From: JBHIAG01 sp046758465
Lineage (GTDB): Bacteria > Acidobacteriota > Terriglobia > Acidiferrales > 2-02-FULL-67-57
Assembly (NCBI GenBank): GCA_046758465.1
Contig: JBHIAG010000052.1
Location: forward strand, 1 to 15,100
Length of the DNA: 15,100 bases
Direction: 5' to 3'
The position numbers and the translations under genes were made by a program. The notes under the pieces are model-generated. The model searched no databases, had not been told where the DNA came from, and saw nothing but the letters and a program-made list of their open reading frames with translations. The stretch's first letter is position 1; every line of letters starts with the position of its first letter. This document shows, piece by piece, positions 1 to 5,359 of this stretch.

Positions 1-79
1 TGCTTTCCTGGCTGCTCATGGTGCGGCTGCTTCGTTCAGAAAACTACCAGGAAGATACTGGGGGGAATTATACACCGCA

Positions 80-93
80 GGGGCTGAAGCCCC
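80..93. repeat. Short palindrome GGGGC-TGAA-GCCCC
   Basis: A perfect 5-bp GC-only stem (80-84 with 89-93) closes a TGAA loop. From memory, GGGGCTGAAGCCCC-type palindromes recur between genes in Acidobacteriota genomes, so this may be a REP-like unit. Only one exact copy is visible here. Confidence 0.45.
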
Positions 94-192
94 CGGATTT
101 ATTGCCCCTTGTTGGTGTCAACCCTCCCCGCAGAAGGCGCCCTTCGATTTCGCTCAGGGCAGGCGGGGTCTCCGCTGCGCTCCGAGAAGGGT

Positions 193-223
193 TGACCCGC
201 CTGGCTTTCTCTTTGGCGGGTCA
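193..223. repeat. 9-bp inverted repeat hairpin
   Basis: TGACCCGCC (193-201) pairs perfectly with GGCGGGTCA (215-223) around a 13-base pyrimidine-rich loop. No T-tract follows on either strand, so an intrinsic terminator is unlikely. Its first bases also belong to the right arm of the larger 117-125/188-196 inverted repeat, so two alternative foldings compete. Confidence 0.55.
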
Positions 224-301
224 GGGCTTCAGCCGCTGCGGTTTGTGCCAGTGGCAGGAGCCACTGGGTTGGACGCGTCAGGGCTTTAGCGGCTGGGGTT
301 T
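221..301. repeat. 24-base direct repeat pair flanking a hairpin
   Basis: The 24-mers at 221-244 and 278-301 both begin TCAGGGCTT and end GGTTT, and differ at three positions by eye. The 8-bp hairpin at 248-267 lies between them. Direct copies around a palindrome resemble clustered REP or MITE-like units. No transposase is present. Confidence 0.5.
248..267. repeat. Perfect 8-bp palindrome with AGGA loop
   Basis: CCAGTGGC (248-255) pairs with GCCACTGG (260-267) across a four-base AGGA loop. It has no T-tract and no adjacent gene end, so it looks like part of the palindromic repeat cluster and not a terminator. Confidence 0.55.
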
Positions 302-334
302 CCTAATCTTAGCGGCTAGAGCGGGTAGACCAGA

Positions 335-365
335 GCGACGACGAAGGTTGTGCCTTCGTCGCCGC
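335..365. repeat. Hairpin downstream of thiS
   Basis: GCG-A-CGACGAAGG (335-347) pairs with CCTTCGTCG-C-CGC (353-365), giving 12 pairs with one mismatch and a five-base loop. It begins about 42 bases past the thiS stop on the minus strand. It could stabilise or end that transcript, but no T-run follows, so it is not called a terminator. Confidence 0.5.
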
Positions 366-407
366 TACTTGCCTAGGAGGGGCTGGAGATGGGGCGCGCG
401 GGCCGGG

Positions 408-608
408 CTAGCCGCCGCCGACGAAGTGGACGATTTCGAGTTCGTCGCCGGCTTCGACCTGTACCGTCTCCCAGGCCTCGCGGGGGACAATGGTACGGTT
501 GCGCTCCACGGCCACGCGATCGGCAGGAATATCGAGCTTGCGCAGCAGCTCGCCAATGGAGAGCTTGGCGGGCAGGGTGCGGCGCTCGCCGTTGACGATA
601 ACTTCCAC
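408..608 (-). CDS. thiS: Sulfur carrier protein ThiS
   Basis: This encodes a small ubiquitin-fold sulfur carrier. In the family the C-terminal Gly-Gly is adenylated by ThiF and thiocarboxylated, and the sulfur goes to thiazole synthase ThiG during thiamine synthesis in the cytoplasm. Visible evidence is the N-terminal strand VEVIVNGE, the helix region IGELLRKLDI, and the ending DELEIVHFVGGG, a typical ThiS tail. The chosen GTG at 608 gives 66 residues, the usual family length, with AGAAGG (619-624) ten bases upstream. A GTG at 638 would add ten residues but has no clear ribosome site. No thiG, thiF, thiO or other thiamine gene is adjacent, so this is an orphan copy. A MoaD-like role is possible, but the EIVHFVGGG tail favours ThiS. 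No TPP riboswitch is recognisable upstream. Confidence 0.85.
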   Translation of the reverse strand: MEVIVNGERRTLPAKLSIGELLRKLDIPADRVAVERNRTIVPREAWETVQVEAGDELEIVHFVGGG

Positions 609-660
609 GAATGCGACACCTTCTGGCGCCACGGGCACTTTTTGCGTCGCGATCCGACGT

Positions 661-700
661 TTTCCGCTCCGTTCCGGGGCTTTCCGAGGCGTTCCGGCGC
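661..700. repeat. 20-base imperfect tandem repeat upstream of thiS
   Basis: Bases 661-680 and 681-700 are head-to-tail copies, both beginning TTTCCG and sharing GTTCCGG. They match at 16 of 20 positions by eye. The repeat lies in the 107-base gap between the uncharacterised gene and thiS. A role in the thiS leader, or simple slippage, are both possible. Confidence 0.5.
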
Positions 701-715
701 TTTTGCGTCCCCTTC

Positions 716-1294
716 CTACGCCTTGCGCCGCAAGGTGTACTTGATTGCGTCGCGCTGGTTGCCGGCAATGGCCTGGATGAACAACTCCGCCCCACCCGGC
801 CCCAAGTGCGGCATCGGCAGTTGAAACTCCGCCTGCCCTTCGGCGTTGGTCTTGGCTTCCACTTGCACCGGGTGCGCCGTGCCCGCCTGGATTTGTGCCC
901 GCACGGTCGCCGGCACGGGTTTCTCCGTCCCTCGCTGGGTCACGCCCACGCGCAGCATCGCCGTCGTCCCCACCATGAAGGTACCCGCATTCAGCAACTG
1001 TACGCTGATGGCCGACCGCTCCTCCGCCGCCATCTCAGCTATCTCCGGCAACTGGCCCGTCCGGATCTCTTCGATGAACTGGTGGTGCTGGCGTTCCAGC
1101 ATGGCGTGGAGTTCCGATTCGCTGAAGTCCGGCGAAGCCAGAAAGTCGCGGTAGCTCGTCGCTCGCTTCGCCAGCACCCGTCCGCCGACATAGATGGTCG
1201 TGTCAATCACCGGATGGGTTGACCCACGGTCTTCCGTCTGCACGTGAAAGACGGTCTTGCCCACCGGCACGTCAGTATTGAAACCGAAAATCAT
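716..1294 (-). CDS. Conserved uncharacterised protein with Ig-like C-terminus
   Basis: The 192-residue product has no signal peptide or membrane segment, so it is probably cytoplasmic. Residues 1-60 (beginning MIFGFNTDVPVGKTVFHVQTEDRG, then VIDTTIYVGGRVL) look like a compact beta-rich block. Residues about 60-90 are helical and charged (SESELHAMLERQHHQFIEEIRTG). Residues about 95-190 resemble an immunoglobulin or carboxypeptidase-regulatory-like beta sandwich, with a KPVPATV stretch and a TNAEGQAEFQLP turn. I recall similar proteins from Acidobacteriota annotated as hypothetical, but assign no function. GAGGAGGG (minus strand, 1313-1306) lies 11 bases before the ATG and supports this start. 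The gene diverges from nuoA across a 164-base gap and lies upstream of thiS in the same direction; whether the two share a transcript is unclear because of the 107-base gap. Confidence 0.75.
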   Translation of the reverse strand: MIFGFNTDVPVGKTVFHVQTEDRGSTHPVIDTTIYVGGRVLAKRATSYRDFLASPDFSESELHAMLERQHHQFIEEIRTGQLPEIAEMAAEERSAISVQLLNAGTFMVGTTAMLRVGVTQRGTEKPVPATVRAQIQAGTAHPVQVEAKTNAEGQAEFQLPMPHLGPGGAELFIQAIAGNQRDAIKYTLRRKA

Positions 1295-1369
1295 TTTGGC
1301 TCGCGCCCTCCTCGCAGCTCTGGGTGTACCGTCAGCGGCTGTTGGCCACGGCCGCGCGACGGCCTTTGC

Positions 1370-1398
1370 TTGACAAAGATTTACCCGCTCCCTATAGT
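1370..1398 (+). promoter_or_regulatory. Sigma-70-type promoter of the nuo operon
   Basis: A perfect -35 box TTGACA (1370-1375) is followed after 17 bases by TATAGT (1393-1398), one mismatch from the -10 consensus. The predicted transcript start near 1405 leaves a leader of about 54 bases before nuoA. No other comparably good promoter was seen before the end of nuoN, which fits one long transcript. No clear operator repeat overlaps it. Confidence 0.75.
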
Positions 1399-1458
1399 GC
1401 CCGGTTAGGGTTTCTTGGCTGATTTCATTATAGCAGCACTCGGCTCCCGCTCAAGAAG

Positions 1459-1848
1459 ATGAACCAAAATTACCTGGACAGCTACGCACCTGTACTCATC
1501 CACTTGCTGGTTGTCGCTTTTCTCGCGGGGCTGCTGTTGCTGCTCTCAACCCTGGTCGGCCAGAAAAAGCCCACCCTCACCAAAGCCATGGCCTACGAGT
1601 GCGGTATGGTCCCCCGCGGCGATGCCCGCCAACCCTTTTCCGTGCGCTTCTATCTGCTGGCGATGATTTTCATCCTCTTCGAAGTCGAAGCCATCTTTCT
1701 CTTTCCCTGGGCTGTCGTTACGAAGCCCCGGGGCGATTGGCCGGGGCTTGGCTTCCCCTTCGGATTTGTCGAGATGTTCCTCTTCCTCGTCATCATCCTG
1801 GCCGGCTACCTCTATGCCTGGAAGAAAGGGGCGTTGGACTGGAGCTGA
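1459..1848 (+). CDS. nuoA: NADH-quinone oxidoreductase subunit A
   Basis: NuoA is a three-helix membrane subunit of Complex I at the junction of the membrane and peripheral arms, where its first loop helps shape the quinone channel. The 129-residue protein has a first membrane helix at about 12-33, the conserved loop YECGMVPRGDARQPFSVRFY (46-65), a second helix carrying FEVEAIFLFPW (74-84) and a third at about 101-122. Length and motifs are normal. It is the first gene of the operon, about 54 bases after the predicted transcript start. AAGAAG directly abuts the ATG, so the ribosome site is weak or poorly spaced, but no other start fits the family. NuoC follows ten bases later; nuoB, the usual second gene, is missing. 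Confidence 0.96.
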   Translation: MNQNYLDSYAPVLIHLLVVAFLAGLLLLLSTLVGQKKPTLTKAMAYECGMVPRGDARQPFSVRFYLLAMIFILFEVEAIFLFPWAVVTKPRGDWPGLGFPFGFVEMFLFLVIILAGYLYAWKKGALDWS

Positions 1849-1858
1849 TCGCTGACCG

Positions 1859-2338
1859 ATGACGGTGCCCGCGGCGCTGAGCGACCACCCCCTGCTGCAA
1901 AAACTCCAAACCATTCACCCCCAGGCAGTCGCCGCCGCCGCCCTCTTCCGCAACGAACTCAGCATCGAGGTTCCAGCTCAACTCCTTCGCCCCGTCTGCG
2001 AGTTCCTCAAGACCGACCTGGATCTCGCGTTTGACTTTTTGGTTGACCTCACCTGTGTGGACCGCTACCCGGTCGAGCCTCGCTTCGAGGTCGTCTATCA
2101 CCTGCTCTCCCTCAAAACCTCCGCCCGCCTCCGCTTGAAAGTACGCCTGCCGGGCGACACTCCTCGCGTCGCTTCCCTCACCGGCCTCTGGTCGGCTGCG
2201 AACTGGTTCGAGCGCGAAGTCTTTGACCTCTTCGGCGTTCAGTTCGCGGGTCACCCGCATCTGCGCCGCATCCTGATGCCCGACGACTGGGAGGGTCATC
2301 CGCTGCGCAAAGACTATCCCGTGGAGGGCTACCGCTGA
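1859..2338 (+). CDS. nuoC: NADH-quinone oxidoreductase subunit C
   Basis: NuoC (30-kDa subunit family) is a cofactor-free structural subunit of the peripheral arm that packs against NuoD and normally NuoB. The 159-residue protein shows the family signature ANWFEREVFDLFGVQFAGHPHLRRILMPDDWEGHPLRKDYPVEGY near the C-terminus, and the strand DLTCVDRYPVEPRFEVVYHL in the middle. It is a separate protein, not the NuoCD fusion found in enterobacteria. It starts ten bases after the nuoA stop. A GGAG in the end of nuoA lies about 14 bases upstream of the ATG, a long spacing. Its last codons contain the GGAGGG that appears to serve nuoD. Confidence 0.96.
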   Translation: MTVPAALSDHPLLQKLQTIHPQAVAAAALFRNELSIEVPAQLLRPVCEFLKTDLDLAFDFLVDLTCVDRYPVEPRFEVVYHLLSLKTSARLRLKVRLPGDTPRVASLTGLWSAANWFEREVFDLFGVQFAGHPHLRRILMPDDWEGHPLRKDYPVEGYR

Positions 2339-2340
2339 TA
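2323..2340 (+). promoter_or_regulatory. Ribosome site pointing to an ATA start for nuoD
   Basis: GGAGGG (2323-2328) ends nine bases before an ATA codon (2338-2340) that overlaps the nuoC stop as TGATA. The nuoD/nuoEF junction has the same geometry, with GAGGT nine bases before an overlapping TGATG, and nuoM/nuoN also uses TGATG. The first usual start codon, GTG at 2359, has no ribosome site. The ribosome site therefore favours starting at 2338, either through a rare ATA start or because a true ATG is misread. Confidence 0.55.
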
Positions 2341-2358
2341 GCCAAAATCCCCAGCCCC

Positions 2359-3534
2359 GTGGTCCCCGCGGCTCAGACGCTGGTGCTCAACCTCGGGCCC
2401 CAGCACCCCTCCACCCACGGCGTGCTCCGCGTGCTGCTCGAGTTGGACGGCGAAACCATCGTCCGCGCCACCCCCGACATCGGCTACCTCCACACCGGTA
2501 TCGAGAAGAACTCCGAAAACCTGTTCTACTCCCAGGTCATCACCCTCACCGACCGTGTCGACTACATGGCCCCGCTCTCTAACAACCTCGCCTACTGCCT
2601 CGCGGTCGAGAAAATCGTGGGCCTCGAAATCCCCTCCCGCGCTCAGTGGCTCCGTGTCCTGCTCACCGAGCTCACCCGCATCAACAACCACCTCCTCTGG
2701 CTCGGCACCACCGCACTCGAGCTTGGTGCCATGTCGGTTTTCCTCTACTGCTTCCGCGAGCGCGAAGAGGTTCTCCGCCTCTTCGAATTGGTTTCCGGCC
2801 AGCGAATGATGACCAGCTACTTCCGCATTGGCGGCCTGGCCCTGGAACCTCCGCACCCCTTCTTCAACCGCGTGGACCGCTTCCTGAAGATGTTTCCCGC
2901 CCGCATCGATGAGTACGAAGACCTGCTCACCGAAAACCGTATCTGGCTCGCTCGCACCCGCGGCATCGGCGTCCTCACCCAGCAAGTTGCCCTCGACTAC
3001 TCCATCTCGGGCCCCAACCTGCGCGCCGCCGGCGTCAACTGGGACCTGCGCAAGGCGCAACCCTACTCCAGCTATGAAAAGTTTGATTTCGACGTCCCCG
3101 TCGAAACCGCCGCCGATGCTTACGCCCGCTATCGCGTCCGCATCAAGGAGATGCGTCAGAGCCTCCGCATCGCTCGCCAGGCGCTCGCGGGCCTGCCGGA
3201 GGGTCCTGTCAACGCCGACGCCCCCGGCATCGTCCTGCCCGACCGGGAAAAGATGAAGACCGAGATGGAGGCGCTCATCTACCACTTCAAGATCGTCACC
3301 GACGGTTTTGCCCCGCCCACGGGCGAGGCCTACGTCCCTGTCGAAGGCCCCAAGGGCGAGATTGGCTTCTACATTGTCAGCGACGGCAGCCCGCGGCCCT
3401 GGCGCTGCCGCATCCGCCCCCCCTCGTTCCTCAACGTCCAGGTTCTCTCGAAGCTCCTGCCGGGCCATATGCTGGCCGACGCCATCGCCATCATCGCCAG
3501 CATCGACTTCGTCCTCGGCGAGGTGGACCGCTGA
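2359..3534 (+). CDS. nuoD: NADH-quinone oxidoreductase subunit D
   Basis: NuoD (49-kDa subunit, related to the large subunit of NiFe hydrogenases) forms the quinone-reduction site together with NuoB. The conserved GPQHPSTHGVLR near the N-terminus carries the quinone-contacting His, and TDRVDYMAPLSNN carries the quinone-contacting Tyr of the family. RINNHLLWLGT, GQRMMTSYFRIGG and the ending HMLADAIAIIASIDFVLGEVDR are all family motifs. The GTG start given here makes 391 residues. Starting at ATA 2338 adds seven residues (IAKIPSP), is in frame with no stop, and is better supported by the ribosome site. The stop overlaps the nuoEF start by one base. Its partner NuoB, which holds cluster N2, is not encoded in this window. 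Confidence 0.95.
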   Translation: MVPAAQTLVLNLGPQHPSTHGVLRVLLELDGETIVRATPDIGYLHTGIEKNSENLFYSQVITLTDRVDYMAPLSNNLAYCLAVEKIVGLEIPSRAQWLRVLLTELTRINNHLLWLGTTALELGAMSVFLYCFREREEVLRLFELVSGQRMMTSYFRIGGLALEPPHPFFNRVDRFLKMFPARIDEYEDLLTENRIWLARTRGIGVLTQQVALDYSISGPNLRAAGVNWDLRKAQPYSSYEKFDFDVPVETAADAYARYRVRIKEMRQSLRIARQALAGLPEGPVNADAPGIVLPDREKMKTEMEALIYHFKIVTDGFAPPTGEAYVPVEGPKGEIGFYIVSDGSPRPWRCRIRPPSFLNVQVLSKLLPGHMLADAIAIIASIDFVLGEVDR

Positions 3535-5357
3535 TGCCGCTCTTAATTTCCCCCCAGCTCCACCGCAAGCTCGCCGCGTTGAAGCAGCGCTACCCCTCCC
3601 CGCGCTCGCCCCTCATCCCCATGCTCCTCTTTGCCCAGGACGAACTCGGCTGCGTCCGCGACGAACTGGTCGACTTCCTCGCCCAGGAACTCGGCCTGCG
3701 CCGCCTCCAGGTCGAGGAAACCGTCTCCTACTATTCCATGCTCCGCCGCCGGCCCGCGGGCCGCTACCACTTGCAAATCTGCACCAATGTCTGCTGTATG
3801 CTCCGTGGCGGCTGCCACGTGCTCGCGCATGCCCGGAAAACACTTGCCGTGCCCCCCAAGCAGCCCACCGCCGACGGCCTTTTCTCCTACGAAGAGGTCG
3901 AGTGCATCGGTGCTTGTACCGGGGCGCCGGCCATCCAGGTGAATTACGACTACTACGAAAATCTAACGGTGGACGCTTTCGCGCAGCTCCTCTCCGACTT
4001 AAGGGCAGGAAAGAAACCCGAGCCCGTGCCCTTTACGTCTGGAGTCTTCCCCGACCGGCCGCAGCCAACCGAAGTGCGTGTCCTCACGGGTCACTTTACC
4101 CCTGACCCAGCGCCGGGCCTTGACCACTACCGCCGGCACGACGGCTACATGGCCCTAGCCAAGGCGCTCAAGGCAATGACCCCCGAGCAGGTCATCGAGG
4201 AAGTGAAAGCATCGAACCTGCGCGGCCGCGGCGGTGCCGGCTTCCCGACCGGGATGAAGTGGGGCTTCGTGCCCAGGGATACGAACAAGCCCAACTACGT
4301 CATCGCCAACGCCGATGAGAGCGAACCCGGTACCTGCAAGGACCGCCCGCTGATGGAGTTCGCCCCGCACCAGTTGATCGAAGGGATGCTGCTGGCCGCC
4401 TACGCGGTCGGCGCCCACCAGGGCTACATTTACATTCGCGGCGAGTATCGCTACGTACTGGACATCCTCGACCGCGCCCTCGCCGAAGCCTCTGCCGCCG
4501 GCTACCTGGGCAAAAATATCCTCGGCTCCGGCTTCGACTTCGGCCTCTCCACCCACACCGGCGCCGGTGCCTACGAGTGTGGGGAAGAAAGCGCCCTGAT
4601 GGAGTCGCTCGAAGGCAAGCGCGGCTACCCGCGCATCCGACCCCCCTTCCCTGCCGTCGTCGGCCTGTACGGCTGTCCGACTGTGATCAACAACGTCGAA
4701 ACTCTTTCCTCCGTGCCCGCCATCATCCGGAAGGGGAGCACGTGGTACTCGGGTCTCGGCACACCCCGGAACGGTGGCACCCGTCTGTTCTGCATCTCGG
4801 GTCACGTCAACCGCCCCGGCATCTACGAATTGCCCATGGGCTTCCCGCTCCGCCGCATGATTGACGAAGTCGCCGGCGGCGTCTGGCGCGGTAAGAAACT
4901 CAAGGCGGTCATCCCGGGCGGCTCCTCCACGCCAGTGTTGACCCCCCAGGAGATCGACGTGGCCATGGATTTCGACTCGGTGGCCAAGGCCGGCTCGATG
5001 CTCGGCTCCGGCGCCGTGGTGGTGATGGACGAAGACACCTGTATGGTAGACGTCGCCCGCCGCATCATGCAGTTCTACGCCCACGAATCCTGCGGCTGGT
5101 GCATCCCCTGCCGCGAGGGCACCACTTGGCTGCACAAACTCCTCGACCGCTTCCACGCCGGCGCTGGCCGCGCGCAAGACATTCCCTTGCTGGGTCAGCT
5201 TTCCCGCAATATGTTGGGAAAGACCTTCTGCCCGCTGGGTGACGCCGCCGCCATGCCTGCCATCGCCATTGTCGAAAAATTCCGCGCCGAGTTCGAGGAG
5301 CACCTTCGCAGCGGCGATTGCCCCTTCGCCCGGCGCAAGCTGGTGGTGGCGAAATAG
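3534..5357 (+). CDS. nuoEF: NuoE-NuoF fusion, NADH-quinone oxidoreductase
   Basis: This 607-residue protein joins two Complex I subunits in one frame. Residues 1-160 are NuoE: a helical N-terminus (1-70), then a thioredoxin-like domain with the four [2Fe-2S] N1a ligands C83, C88, C124 and C128. A Pro-rich linker (about 160-180) leads to NuoF (about 180-607), which takes electrons from NADH onto FMN. NuoF motifs include GRGGAGFPTGMKWGF (231-245), NADESEPGTCKDRP (259-272) and GAYECGEESALMESLEGKRG (345-364). The N3 [4Fe-4S] ligands are C520, C523 and C526 (ESCGWCIPCREGT) and C566. All key residues are intact. Both halves have full length, and no stop or strong internal ribosome site lies in the linker, although GTG codons occur there (codon 181). 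The start ATG overlaps the nuoD stop (TGATG), with GAGGT upstream. Confidence 0.95.
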   Translation: MPLLISPQLHRKLAALKQRYPSPRSPLIPMLLFAQDELGCVRDELVDFLAQELGLRRLQVEETVSYYSMLRRRPAGRYHLQICTNVCCMLRGGCHVLAHARKTLAVPPKQPTADGLFSYEEVECIGACTGAPAIQVNYDYYENLTVDAFAQLLSDLRAGKKPEPVPFTSGVFPDRPQPTEVRVLTGHFTPDPAPGLDHYRRHDGYMALAKALKAMTPEQVIEEVKASNLRGRGGAGFPTGMKWGFVPRDTNKPNYVIANADESEPGTCKDRPLMEFAPHQLIEGMLLAAYAVGAHQGYIYIRGEYRYVLDILDRALAEASAAGYLGKNILGSGFDFGLSTHTGAGAYECGEESALMESLEGKRGYPRIRPPFPAVVGLYGCPTVINNVETLSSVPAIIRKGSTWYSGLGTPRNGGTRLFCISGHVNRPGIYELPMGFPLRRMIDEVAGGVWRGKKLKAVIPGGSSTPVLTPQEIDVAMDFDSVAKAGSMLGSGAVVVMDEDTCMVDVARRIMQFYAHESCGWCIPCREGTTWLHKLLDRFHAGAGRAQDIPLLGQLSRNMLGKTFCPLGDAAAMPAIAIVEKFRAEFEEHLRSGDCPFARRKLVVAK

Positions 5358-5359
5358 CC

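Larger units (their letters stand above)
1..407. other. Non-coding, repeat-rich intergenic region
   Basis: No reading frame here looks like a real protein. The long plus-strand frame starting near base 18 is rich in Arg, Gly and Pro and runs antisense through thiS, so it is a shadow of composition. The stretch from about 80 to 365 holds four short hairpins, a 24-base direct repeat pair (221-244 and 278-301, 21 of 24 identical) and a separated 9-base inverted repeat (117-125 with 188-196). This density suggests REP-like palindromic repeats or a decayed non-autonomous element, which is inference. Bases 1-60 show nothing clear. Confidence 0.6.

Noticed and set aside
1..72. Possible minus-strand gene start (ATG near base 19) with a TATAAT-like box at 67-72
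   Set aside because: No matching -35 box or ribosome site is present, and only six codons would be visible before the window edge.
193..223. Hairpin considered as an intrinsic terminator
   Set aside because: No T-run follows on either strand and no gene ends next to it.
400..716. TPP riboswitch upstream of thiS
   Set aside because: I found no CTGAGA-type core or paired helices characteristic of the THI box. The region contains only the 20-base tandem repeat.
18..824. Long plus-strand open frame of 268 codons
   Set aside because: It is rich in Arg, Gly and Pro with no family resemblance, and it runs antisense across thiS and into the uncharacterised gene. It is a GC-composition shadow.
611..1222. 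Plus-strand open frame of 203 codons
   Set aside because: It lies opposite the better supported minus-strand gene at 716-1294, which has a ribosome site and a conserved-looking sequence. The plus frame is full of Arg, His and Pro.
2329..3468. Long minus-strand frame opposite nuoD, and similar ones opposite nuoEF (4155-5372) and nuoG (5492-7102)
   Set aside because: These are antisense shadows of clearly identified nuo genes. Their Ala, Gly, Val, Glu and Asp-rich composition is the expected mirror of GC-rich codons.
5318..5359. Upstream ATG of nuoG adding 14 residues
   Set aside because: The extra residues are read out of frame from inside nuoEF and do not match the start of NuoG. The ATG at 5360 directly precedes the ferredoxin domain.
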